A stretch of DNA of 42,279 nt from Mesostigma viride. Taxonomy: Eukaryota; Streptophyta; Mesostigmatophyceae; Mesostigmatales; Mesostigmataceae. The stretch's first letter is position 1, and every line of letters begins with the position of its first letter. Below the pieces are notes generated by a model. It saw nothing but the letters and a program-made list of their open reading frames with translations, was not told the origin of the DNA and searched no databases. The position numbers were made by a program, and so were the translations under genes. The stretch is taken from the NCBI GenBank assembly GCA_009746045.1, contig RPFO01001190.1, positions 7,501 to 49,779 of the forward strand, given 5' to 3'. Positions 1-10,440 of the stretch are shown in pieces.

Positions 1-84
1 GGAGAGGGAGAGGGAGAGGGAGAGGGAGAGGGAGAGGGAGAGGGAGAGGGAGAGGGAGAGGGAGAGGGAGAGGGAGAGGGAGGG
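1..84. repeat. (GGGAGA)n microsatellite
   Basis: The window opens inside a pure hexanucleotide GGAGAG run of about 14 units. The same purine-rich motif recurs at about 281-309 and 655-683 inside the neighbouring tandem duplication, so it belongs to that repeat family. No coding content. Confidence 0.95.
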
Positions 85-127
85 TTTAGCCACATCGTGT
101 TTTGTTCTTGGATTGATGACGCACCGC

Positions 128-914
128 ACGCAACGCTCGTGACCTGCACCCGCAGGCGAAAAAGAACGAACCACAATGATAGCATGGTTGTGAGTGACAA
201 TTGACGACATCACGCTACAAGGAGCATGACGCAAAAGGGATTAAAAATCGGCATGAAAAACCTGGTGAAAAATAAGAGGGAGAGGGGGGGAGAGGGAGAG
301 GGAGAGAGAGTCGTCGTTCAGGAAGCCGGCATGACGCAAAATGGGATGAATACTCAACATGACAGGTGAAAAAACATGAGAAAAACAACGTACATAAAAT
401 CCCGCAACTCACTCTTGTTGTTGCTGATGCTGCTGTCGTTGTTCTTGTTGTCAGGCCCGTTGTTCTTGATTTCCAAAGAAGAAAGCCGTGAAGCTGCTCG
501 TACGCAACGACCGTGACCTGCACCCGCAGGCGAAAAAGAACGAACCACAATGATAGTATTGTTGTGAGTGACAATTGACGACATCACGCTACAAAGAGCA
601 TGACGCAAAAGGGATTTAAAATCGGCATGAAAAACCTGGTGAAAAATAAGAGGGAGAGGGGGGGAGAGGGAGAGGGAGAGAGAGTCGTCGTTCAGGAAGC
701 CGTCATGACGCAAAATGGGATGAATACTCAACATGCCAGGTGAAAAAAAATTAGGAAAACCACGTACGTAAAATCCCGCAACTCACTCTTGTTGTTGCTG
801 ATGCTGCTGTCGTTGTTGTTGTTGTCAGGCCCGTTGTTCTTGATTTCCAAAGAAGAAAGCCGTGAAGCTGCTCGTACGCATTATGGGGGCTGCACCCGCA
901 GGCGAAAAAGAACG
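128..914. repeat. 374-bp tandem duplication
   Basis: Two near-identical copies lie at 128-501 and 502-875, followed by a partial third copy that resumes at 891-914 after a deletion. The offset is exactly 374 at several anchor points, for example GTGACCTGCACC at 139 and 513. Each full copy contains a GA-rich block and a GTT/GCT-rich block. Short open frames on both strands are mirrored by the duplication and show no recognisable protein, so I do not call genes here. Confidence 0.9.
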
Positions 915-1018
915 TGGACCACAGTCGGTCACTGGACGTGCGGTGGCGGGCGTGGTGGGCGCATCCGGCGGTGCGCGCCTGCAAAACACCGCATCAATTA
1001 CCTGGGCGGGCAGGGTGC

Positions 1019-1768
1019 GCACCTTCCAAAGTCCCTGGTGTGTGTCAGTGCAGCGTCGACATGGCATGCGTGGAGGATATTTGCGTACGTACGACGAATC
1101 ATGTGAAACGACTGGTCCAACCTGAAAAATTTTAAATTTTTTCCGTGTCCAGTAACGGTCCTAGGTTGCACCCGCGGGCCGTTCCGACAGCTGTACAGAA
1201 AAGATCACAAAGATACGCCGCGCAACGACGCCTGTGCCCGGCAAATCATTTGTGAGCCCGGAACTGAACAGTCACTGCAAATGTCGAGTATTTATTGCTC
1301 CAACCCCACAAAAAAGCGTTCCGGACCTGTTCGAAGCGAAGAGCACTGACAGGGATCGGACCCGAGCCAGATTTGTGTGCGGACCATGATGGCTGGCCTC
1401 CCTCACTCCGCAACCTCACTCTGGACGCAGGTTCGAATCCTGTCAGTGCTATTCGCTTCGAACAGTTCCGGAACGCTTTTTTTGGGGGGTGGAGCAATAG
1501 ATTTTCGACGTTTGTAGTGACTGTTCAGTTCCCGACTCACATTTGCCGGGCACTGGCGTCATTCCGCGGCGTATCTTTCTGATCTATTCTGTACAGCTGC
1601 CGGAACGGCCCGCGGGTGCAACCTAGGACCGTTACTGGACACGGCAAAAATTCAAAATTTTTCAGGTTGGACCAGTCGTTTCAGATGATTCGTCGTACGT
1701 ACGCAAATATCCTCCACGCATGCCATGTCGACGCTGCACTGACACACACCAGGGACTTTGGAAGGTGC
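1019..1768. mobile_element. Small foldback element, about 330-bp inverted arms
   Basis: 1019-1348 is the reverse complement, with scattered mismatches, of 1444-1768. For example, the start GCACCTTCCAAAGTCCCTGG matches the end CCAGGGACTTTGGAAGGTGC. The arms enclose a 95-base loop (1349-1443) containing GGTTCGAATCC. There is no transposase. Open frames across the arms read in mirror image on both strands and are shadows of the palindrome. Arm mismatches indicate it is not brand new. It is probably a non-autonomous foldback or MITE-like element; the superfamily is unknown and no clear target-site duplication was found. Confidence 0.85.
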
Positions 1769-1979
1769 CGTAAGAATTGTCTTGCGAAATGAAAGCTTAG
1801 CCGTATGCACTGTTCTGAAAAATCTGATTTGTAAAAATGGAGAAAAAAAAAAAAAAGGGAAAAAAACAAAAAAAAAAGAACCCTGAAAACTGACATGCCG
1901 CAAAAAGGATTCGACACGGCGACTGCCGGTCTCATCCAGGTATTGGAGTAGGGTGTAGATCCCCACCGGGGGTGTAGAT

Positions 1980-2230
1980 CCCCCTGCTATTCGCTCGAAC
2001 AGTTCTGGATGTACCATCCTACATGCTATTGTACAATATATAGTGGTAACGGAGAAAAAAAAATGAAGAGACGACAAAAATGCCTTTGCACCAATAGGAG
2101 TCGACACTGCGTGTTCAGACTCCAAGTACTCGGGCACCCACACCTGCCGGGGGAGTACATTGTAATGCTATTCACTAGAACAGTTCCGGATGTAGCGTTA
2201 GTGATGATGTTGTACAATATATTCCAATCA
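1980..2230. repeat. Diverged ~180-bp repeat, two units
   Basis: A block starting GCTATTCGCTCGAACAGTTC at about 1986 and ending in TTGTACAATATA recurs in diverged form at about 2167-2222. The opening motif also resembles the inner end of the right arm of the 1019-1768 foldback (about 1448-1470), so these are likely decayed relatives of that element. 1769-1980 between them is low-complexity (A-rich) with no gene seen. Confidence 0.6.
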
Positions 2231-2429
2231 CGTTTGTCAGAGTGTGCGTTTTTCCGACATGTAGGGCAGGTTGTACAACATTCTGTGCGCCAACCATGTG
2301 TACTACATGTATCGATTAGTATCACTACATGTATATTCCGTCATGATCGCAGGATTAGTAACTACTGGGCTACATGTCAGTGTTTTTTTTAAGGTTTTCG
2401 TTACTAGTGGCGCTAGGCCACTTGTGGCG

Positions 2430-3330
2430 TTTCGAACTATGAAAACTTCAGTTTACTCGGCCAATGTGTGGCTTTAAGCCAATTAAAATTGGGCTTGGCA
2501 CGGCCACGTGTGGCGGGCTGGCTTTTTGGTGCAGCAAATGACCCTACCGGCAGCGGGGTCAGCGCGGCGCGGCGCCGTACTGGCATTCCAAGTTCAAAGT
2601 AGTTCAGAACAGTATGTTTAATTATCTTAAGTTCAAACTAGTAGAATTTATTAGAATCATTCACGCCTTAAGTTGGGTTCACGCCTGTAGTTGGGTTGAC
2701 CAAAAACCTCGAACCCAACTTAAGGCGTGAATGCCTGTACACAAGGCGGGCGAGCGTCTCCGTCTCAGGCATCGGCGCCGGGCGTACTTGGTAAATTAAC
2801 AACAACGATTACCACTACAGCCACTGCTTAACAAAACGATTACTGAAGTGCCGAAAGTCGAAACACATAGTCAATGCAATGCAGTACAGTACTGTATGGC
2901 TGGCGAGTGACTGGAACTGAGGCGCCAGCCGCCAGGCCGCCAGCCAGCTGAAGCCAGAAAATGCACACAAGCTGCAGTCTGCACAGTGCACTCTGGTCTC
3001 TGGCAGCGGGCCACTTGCCACTTGGCACTTGGCCGGGCTCTACGTACATGCACTATGCAGTCAGTAAGTCAGTCAGTCATAGTAATACTCATAGTAGTTC
3101 TAGTACTAGGGAGGCTTGTGGCGGAACGCCGGCCGGAAGACCGGCTGACACCGCCAATTGTGGCGTAGCCTGTACTAGAGTGAACTTCAGGCACGGCCAC
3201 CCTGTGGCGAAACGAAACTACAAAGTAGAACAGCACGGCCAAATTGTGGCTTCTTGGGTGCCCTGTCCAAGTGGGTGGCACCGCCACATTTTGCCAAAAA
3301 AAGTGCCACACCGCCACATTTGGCGGTGTA
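2430..3330. repeat. Cluster of mini-hairpins of the CGCCA..TGGCG type
   Basis: Short inverted repeats pairing GGCCA or CGCCA with TGGC(G) recur at about 2502-2515 (GGCCACGTGTGGCG), 3152-3165 (CGCCAATTGTGGCG), 3195-3209, 3237-3250 and 3304-3329. The DNA between them differs. Open frames in this stretch have no recognisable product. It is a dispersed hairpin family of unknown origin. Confidence 0.5.
2660..2731. repeat. Perfect 21-bp hairpin
   Basis: 2660-2680 is the exact reverse complement of 2711-2731 (arm contains CGCCTTAAGTTGGGTTC), separated by 30 bases that carry a second partial copy of the arm (ACGCCTGTAGTTGGGTT). No coding frame spans it. It may be a small MITE remnant. Confidence 0.85.
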
Positions 3331-3654
3331 TCGCCACTAAAAAAAACACTGCTACATGTTAGTGTACCCTTACTAGGCTACTATGTAGAACCTTCAGAAC
3401 CTGATTCTACCTTCCAAAATTCTAATTATGCGCCATGGATCAGTTCTGAAATGTAGAACGAGCCTACGTGGAGGGCATGACATCAGTCCAGCTGGCACCG
3501 CCGCGCACCATGACCGAGGGAACACGCCGTCACGTGCATGTAATGCAATGTTTGGAGACGACGGGCATGCATGCATGGTTAATTTTTGGCGGCGAATATT
3601 TTCCGCGCCAAAAAAATTCCGCGGTACCCTCCGTACCGTGAAAAGTGGGTGCAC
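3331..3654. other. Intergenic flank of the large foldback, no gene seen
   Basis: Mixed-composition sequence with short open frames on both strands but no recognisable protein, RNA or repeat. It is not mirrored beyond 16821, so homology with the right side stops at 3655. Confidence 0.5.
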
Positions 3655-3798
3655 GGTGCGCGCACCCCTTGCGGAAGTGGCCATGGCGACTGCTTTTAGA
3701 CGAAACGTGACAAATCTGGCTCGCGGAAAGCAGAAAAAATGCTCGATTCTTGGAGAAAATTAGTTACTGATTCTAATTTATGGTGGGATAGTTGCGAT

Positions 3799-4197
3799 CT
3801 ATAATGTCGCGGGCTCTTTTTCTTTACCATCGGCAGGGGGGTCCGGCCTGAATTTCTGTCGGGATGAATAAAGTATAATTGATGCCTGCAGGTGTGATTG
3901 TCGATTGTTGCCAGTTTTGATGGTCCTAATGGAAGCTAGTTTAATGATGTTTCTAAAGCCGTAAAAATTCCCGCTGCTATCTTTACCTTTCCCGTCATTT
4001 TGCGGTAAGATAACATTAGGCCTGCGCCATGCGCGCCCGACCTCTCCATGAAAGGGTGGCCTTTCTTGTGCGCCTGGGCACGAATAAATGCCCGTTATGG
4101 TACGTTCTTGTATTAAACGTCCTAAGATAGCGCTTTCCTGCTTTCTTACCTCGTTGAGCGTAAGCTTTTTGCCTTCTTTCCGGCCAGATGCAGCCAT
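3799..4197 (-). pseudogene. Gene-start-like ORF in left foldback arm
   Basis: A 132-codon frame begins MAASGRKEGKKLTLNE and then meets a strong splice-donor match (GAG|GTAAGAAAG on the minus strand, junction at 4150/4149). It lies about 440 bases downstream of a TATA and G-box block in the same orientation. In the mirrored right arm the donor is conserved but the ATG has become CTG. I read this as promoter plus first exon of some gene, with the rest of the open frame being intron read-through. The product is not recognised. Alternatively it is a chance frame kept by DNA identity between arms. Confidence 0.4.
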
Positions 4198-4635
4198 GAA
4201 GTTGCGGGTCCTGGCGCTGCATCGCTGGATTCCTGGATGTTTTTAAGCAAGTTCGTCTGTGACGTGGCTGGCTTGCTGCAGCGCGTGGCCCACAACCTGT
4301 CGGGAAGGTGTAATGCTTTTATTTCCATGCTTCTCTGAAATTTCTTTTGCTTTATAGACAGTTGTGTTCGAGGAAATTCACGCGGTCTTCCTAAGCAGCG
4401 GCATCATTTTCCCCAGACACTGACGAGCTGGCACCTGTCTCCTAAAGAGAGCGGCTCGTGCTTGTTAGAAAGGAGGCAGTGTGCATTTTGCGGGACACAA
4501 TGCTTTGGTGGCACATGCGTCAGGTAGGCTGTTCCAATGGTCTCTTCACCTTTCCCACTGAGTAAATGTTAGCATTTGTCATGCTAACCAGAGCAGCTAG
4601 CCACAGGTTGGCTGGATAAAAAGTCAGCTTATTTT

Positions 4636-4670
4636 CTCTTTATATACTGCGTGTGTGGTCCTCCACGTGT
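4636..4670 (-). promoter_or_regulatory. G-box plus TATA promoter-like block, left arm
   Basis: Reading the minus strand, CACGTG (4664-4669) is followed about 20 bases later by GCAGTATATAAAGAG (4636-4650). The block faces outward, toward 3655. The identical arrangement is preserved in the right arm at 15803-15835. G-box and TATA are standard plant Pol II promoter elements; activity is inferred. Confidence 0.5.
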
Positions 4671-4867
4671 CCGGCTTGTTGGGCATTTTGGAAGAGGGTT
4701 TATAATGTGTTGTTGGGTGGAACAACTTGGTTGTTGGCACAAAATCACACATTATTAGCCTGAGATAGGCATGACATATGCTGCTCAGGCGTGTCGTCCT
4801 ACCAGCCTTGTTGTTAAGGGTAGACTCACAAGGCTGGCTGTGCCGATGGAGGGGTGGGGCGTGCTAG

Positions 4868-5638
4868 CCCCCCCCCACACCCACGCATGCATGCTAGCCC
4901 ACCCCCACACCCACGCATGCATGCTAGCCCCGGCCCCGGCCCCCCCACACCCACGCATGCATGCTAGCCCCCCCCACACCCACGCATGCATGCTAGCCCA
5001 CACTCACACCCACGCATGCATGCTAGCCCACCCCCACACCCACGCATGCATGCTAGCCCCCCCACACACCCACGCATGCATGCCAGCCCCCCCACACACC
5101 CACGCATGCATGACCGCCCCCCCCCACACCCACGCATGCATGCTAGCCCACCCCCACACCCACGCATGCATGCTAGCCCCCCCACACACCCACGCATGGA
5201 TGCCAGCCCCCACACACACCCACGCATGCATGACAGCCCCCCCACACACCCACGCATGCATGCTAGCCCCCCACACACACCCACGCATGCATGCCAGCCC
5301 CCATACACACCCACGCATGCATGCCAGCCCCCCCCCACACTTACGCATGCATGCTAGCCCCCCACACACACCCACGCATGCATGCCAGCCCCCCCCCACA
5401 CCCACGCATGCATGCCAGCCCCCCCCCACACTTACGCATGCATGCTAGCCCCCCACACACACCCACGCATGCATGCCAGCCCCCCCCCACACCCACGCAT
5501 GCAGGCTAGCCCAACCCCACACCCACGCATGCATGCCAGCCCACCCCCACACCCACACGTGCATGCCAGCCCACCCCCACACCCACGCATGCATGCCAGC
5601 CCACCCCCACACCCACGCGTGCATGCCAGCCCACCCCT
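4868..5638. repeat. 30-bp RY-motif tandem array, left copy
   Basis: About 25 head-to-tail units of 30 bp, each containing ACGCATGCATG followed by a C/A-rich tract. Most units contain CATGCATG, the core of the plant RY element bound by B3-domain factors. The unit is ten codons long, so every frame stays open and gives artificial proteins such as repeated HTHACMLAP; these are not called as genes. The ACGCATGCATGC core is strictly alternating purine-pyrimidine and could adopt Z-DNA. 4670-4867, just outside the array, is mirrored arm DNA without a gene. Confidence 0.9.
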
Positions 5639-5913
5639 AGCTTGAGCGTGCTTGTAAAGTTTTTGCATGGTTTATTAAAATGAGTGGAATATGTATTTAT
5701 TGCATTAAATGTTAATTTTATTGATCATGAATGAAAATGGTCAACATTGCCGAAGTGCCCCTAAATTGCTCAATATTGTGTGCTCAAGAATTCAATGAGG
5801 ATTGTCATCATGGAAACCCGCACAAATTCACGATTCCGGGCATGCATGTGAAAGTATCAAGAACAATTTTCAATTAAGAATGGTATCTCATTGTTCCATG
5901 AATCAATATGACT
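5639..5913. other. Unique spacer of left foldback arm
   Basis: AT-rich single-copy-like spacer between the RY array and the satellite. It is the reverse complement of 14565-14838. No ORF or RNA is recognisable. Confidence 0.7.
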
Positions 5914-6956
5914 CCATGTACGTAGACAAGCCATGATGACCCCATGGGAGCCTAAATCCTCATCATTAAATACATAAATGCCACCCATGTACGTAGACGG
6001 GCCATGATGACACCAATGGAGCCTGAATCCTCATCATTAATTACATAAATGCCAACCATGTACATAGACAAGCCATGATGACACCATGGGAGCCTGAATC
6101 CTCATCATTAAATACATAAATGCCAACCATGTACGTAGGCCAGCCATGATGACACTATGGGAGCCTGAATCCTCATCATTAATTTCATACATGCCAACAA
6201 CACGTAGACGGGCCATAATGACACCACGGGAGCCTGAATCCTCATCATTTATTTTATGAGACATCCATGTACGTAGGCCAGCCATGATGACACCATGGGA
6301 GCCTGAATCCTCCACATTTTTTTTCTGAGACATCCATGTACGTAGGCCAGCCATGATGACACCATGGGAGCCTGAATCCTCATCATTAAATACATACATG
6401 CCATCCATGTACGTAGACAGGCCATGATGACACCATGGGAGCCTGAATCCTCATCATTAATTACATAAATGCCAACCATGTACGTAGACGGGCCATGATG
6501 ACACCATGGGAGCCTGAATCCTCATCATTTTTTTTATGAGACATCCATGTACGTAGGCCAGCCATGATGACACCATGGGAGCCTGAATCCTCGTCATTTT
6601 TTTTTCTTTGACATCCATATACGTAGACGGGCCATGATGACACCATGGGAGCCTGAATCCTCATCATTAATTACATACATGCCATCCATGTACGTAGACG
6701 GGCCATGATGACACCATGGGAGCCTGAATCCTCATCATTTACTATTCCTTGACATCCATGTACGTAGGCCAGCCATGGAGACATTATGGGAGCCTGAATC
6801 CTCCTCGTTAATTACATAAATGCCAACCATGTACGTAGACAAGCCATGATGACACCATGGGAGCCTGAATCCTCATCATTTACTATTCCTTGACATCCAT
6901 GTACGTAGACGGGCCATGATGACACCATGGGAGCCTGAATCCTCATCATTAATTAC
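5914..6956. repeat. 71-bp satellite, left (inverted) block
   Basis: About 14 units in the orientation AGCCTGAATCCTCATCATT, the reverse of the units that follow 6957. The core is CCATGTACGTAGAC..GGCCATGATGACACCATGG and the junction segments vary. Because 71 is not a multiple of three, translation cycles through frames and gives spurious repetitive ORFs. Confidence 0.93.
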
Positions 6957-9240
6957 ATGGATGGCATTTATGTATTTAATGATGAGGATTCAGGCTCCCA
7001 TGGTGTCTCCATGGCTGGCCTACGTACATGGATGTCAAGGAATAGTAAATGATGAGGATTCAGGCTCCCATGGTGTCATCATGGCCTGTCTACGTACATG
7101 GATGGCATGTATGTAATTAATGATGAGGATTCAGGCTCCCATGGTGTCATCATGGCTTGTCTACGTACATGGTTGGCATTTATGTAATTAATGAGGAGGA
7201 TTCAGGCTCCCATGGTGTCATCATGGCTTGTCTACGTACATGGTTGGCATTTATGTAATTAATGATGAGGATTCAGGCTCCCATGGTGTCTCCATGGCTG
7301 GCCTACGTACATGGATGTCAAGGAATAGTAAATGAGGAGGATTCAGGCTCCCATGGTGTCATCATGGCCCGTGTACGTACATGGATGGCATGTATGTAAT
7401 TAATGAGGAGGATTCAGGCTCCCATGGTGTCATCATGGCTGGCCTACGTACATGGATGTCAAAGAAAAAGAAATGATGAGGATTCAGGCTCCCATGGTGT
7501 CATCATGGCTGGCCTACGTACATGGATGTCTCATAAAATAAATGATGAGGATTCAGGCTCCCATGGTGTCATCATGGCTTGTCTACCTACATTGTTGGCA
7601 TGTATGTAATTAATGATGAGGATTCAGGCTCCCATGGTGTCTCCATGGCTGGCCTACGTACATGAATGGCATTTATGTAATTAATGATGAGGATTCAGGC
7701 TCCCATGGGGTCATCATGGCTTGTCTACGTACATGGTTGGCATTTATGTAATTAACGAGGAGGATTCAGGCTCCCATGGTGTCTCCATGGCTGGCCTACG
7801 TACATGGATGTCAAGGAATAGTAAATGATGAGGATTCAGGCTCCCATGGTGTCATCATGGCCCGTGTACGTACATGGATGGCATGTATGTAATTAATGAT
7901 GAGGATTCAGGCTCCCATGGTGTCATCATGGCCCGTCTACGTACATGGATGTCAAAGAAAAAAAAATGATGAGGATTCAGGCTCCCATGGTGTCATCATG
8001 GCTGGCCTACGTACATGGATGTTTCATAAAAAAAATGATGAGGATTCAGGCTCCCATGGTGTCATCATGGCCCGTCTACGTACATGGTTGGCATTTATGT
8101 AATTAATGAAGAGGATTCAGGCTCCCATGGTGTCATCATGGCCCGTCTACGTACATGGATGTCAAGGAATAGTAAATGATGAGGATTCAGGCTCCCATGG
8201 GGTCATCATGGCTTGTCTACGTACATGGTTGGCATTTATGTAATTAACGAGGAGGATTCAGGCTCCATTGGTGTCATCATGGCTGGCCTACGTACATGGA
8301 TGTCAAGGAATAGTAAATGATGAGGATTCAGGCTCCCATGGTGTCATCATGGCTTGTCTACGTACATGGTTGGCATTTATGTAATTAATGAGGAGGATTC
8401 AGGCTCCCATGGTGTCTCCATGGCTGGCCTACGTACATGGATGGCATTTATGTATTTAATGATGAGGATTCAGGCTCCCATGGTGTCATCATGGCTTGTC
8501 TACCTACATGGTTGGCATTTATGTAACCTGAATCCTCTCATTAAGAAAATGAAGAGGATTCAGGCTCCATTGGTGTCATCATGGCTGGCCTACGTACATG
8601 GATGTCAAGGAATAGTAAATGATGAGGATTCAGGCTCCCATGGTGTCATCATGGCCCGTCTACGTACATGGATGTCAAGGAATAGTAAATGATGAGGATT
8701 CAGGCTCCCATGGGGTCATCATGGCTTGTCTACGTACATGGTTGGCATTTATGTAATTAACGAGGAGGATTCAGGCTCCATTGGTGTCATCATGGCTGGC
8801 CTACGTACATGGATGTCAAGGAATAGTAAATGATGAGGATTCAGGCTCCCATGGTGTCATCATGGCTTGTCTACGTACATGGTTGGCATTTATGTAATTA
8901 ATGAGGAGGATTCAGGCTCCCATGGTGTCATCATGGCCCGTCTACGTACATGGATGGCATTTATGTAATTAATGATGAGGATTCAGGCTCCCATGGGGTC
9001 ATCATGGCTTGTCTACGTACATGGTTGGCATTTATGTAATTAATGAGGAGGATTCAGGCTCCCATGGTGTCTCCATGGCTGGCCTACGTACATGGATGTC
9101 AAGGAATAGTAAATGATGAGGATTCAGGCTCCCATGGTGTCATCATGGCCTGTCTACGTACATGGATGGCATGTATGTAATTAATGATGAGGATTCAGGC
9201 TCCCATGGTGTCATCATGGCTTGTCTACGTACATGGATGG

Positions 9241-10440
9241 CATGTATGTAATTAATGATGAGGATTCAGGCTCCATTGGTGTCATCATGGCTGGCCTACG
9301 TATGTACATGGATGTCAAAGAAAAAAAAAATGATGAGGATTCAGGCTCCCATGGTGTCATCATTGCCCGTGTATGTACATGGTTGGCATTTATGTAATTA
9401 ATGATGAGGATTCAGGCTCCATTGGTGTCATCATTGCCCGTGTATGTACATGGTTGGCATTTATGTATGTAATTAATGATGAGGATTCAGGCTCCATTGG
9501 TGTCATCATGGCTGGCCTACGTATGTACATGGATGTCAAAGAAAAAAAAATGATGAGGATTCAGGCTCCCATGGTGTCATCATGGCCCGTCTACGTACAT
9601 GGATGTCAAGGAATAGTAAATGATGAGGATTCAGGCTCCCATGGTGTCAGATGTCATGGCCTGTCTACGTACATGGATGGCATGTATGTAATTAATGATG
9701 AGAATTCAGGCTCCATTGGTGTCATCATGGCTGGCCTACGTATGTACATGGATGTCAAAGAAAAAAAAATGATGAGGATTCAGGCTCCCATGGTGTCATC
9801 ATGGCCCGTCTACGTACATGGATGTCAAGGAATAGTAAATGATGAGGATTCAGGCTCCCATGGTGTCATCATGGCCTGTCTACGTACATGGATGGCATGT
9901 ATGTATTTAATGATGAGGATTCAGGCTCCCATGGTGTCATCATGGCTGGCCTACGTACATGGATGTCTCAGAAAAAAAATGATGAGGATTCAGGCTCCCA
10001 TGGTGTCATCATGGCTGGCCTACGTACATGGATGTCAAAGAAAAAAAAATGATGAGGATTCAGGCTCCCGTGGTGTCATTATGGCCCGTCTACGTGTTGT
10101 TGGCATGTATGAAATTAATGATGAGGATTCAGGCTCCCATAGTGTCATCATGGCTGGCCTACGTACATGGTTGGCATTTATGTAATTAATGATGAGGATT
10201 CAGGCTCCCATGGTGTCATCATTGCCCGTGTATGTACATGGTTGGCATTTATGTAATTAATGATGAGGATTCAGGCTCCATTGGTGTCATCATGGCCCGT
10301 CTACGTACATGGACCGTGGCATTTATGTATTTAATGATGAGGATTCAGGCTCCCATGGGGTCATTGATGATCATGGCATTTATGTATGTAATTAATGATG
10401 AGGATTCAGGCTCCATTGGTGTCATCATGGCTGGCCTACG
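9241..10440. repeat. Higher-order block of satellite, first copy
   Basis: This 1.2-kb string of satellite units, with its particular order of tail variants and point changes, is repeated at 12720-13918 with an offset of 3478-3479 bases; the one-base difference is an A-run length. A related shorter version begins near 11060. Such blocks indicate unequal exchange or segmental amplification inside the array. Confidence 0.8.

Noticed and set aside
1342-1450. Possible tRNA gene (acceptor-like AGCACTG/CAGTGCT and GGTTCGAATCC)
   Set aside because: No A-box after the acceptor-like strand, 109 bases between the ends, and the pairing is simply the inner end of a longer inverted repeat.
4771-5448. 225-codon ORF of His/Ala/Cys/Met/Pro repeats, and similar frames at 14810-15618
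   Set aside because: The 30-bp repeat is a multiple of three and lacks stops in all frames, so long ORFs are automatic on both strands.
9373-10185. 270-codon repetitive protein, duplicated at 12851-13663
   Set aside because: It is the 71-bp satellite read through changing frames. Identity of the two copies follows from a DNA-level block duplication, and there is no start context or codon bias.
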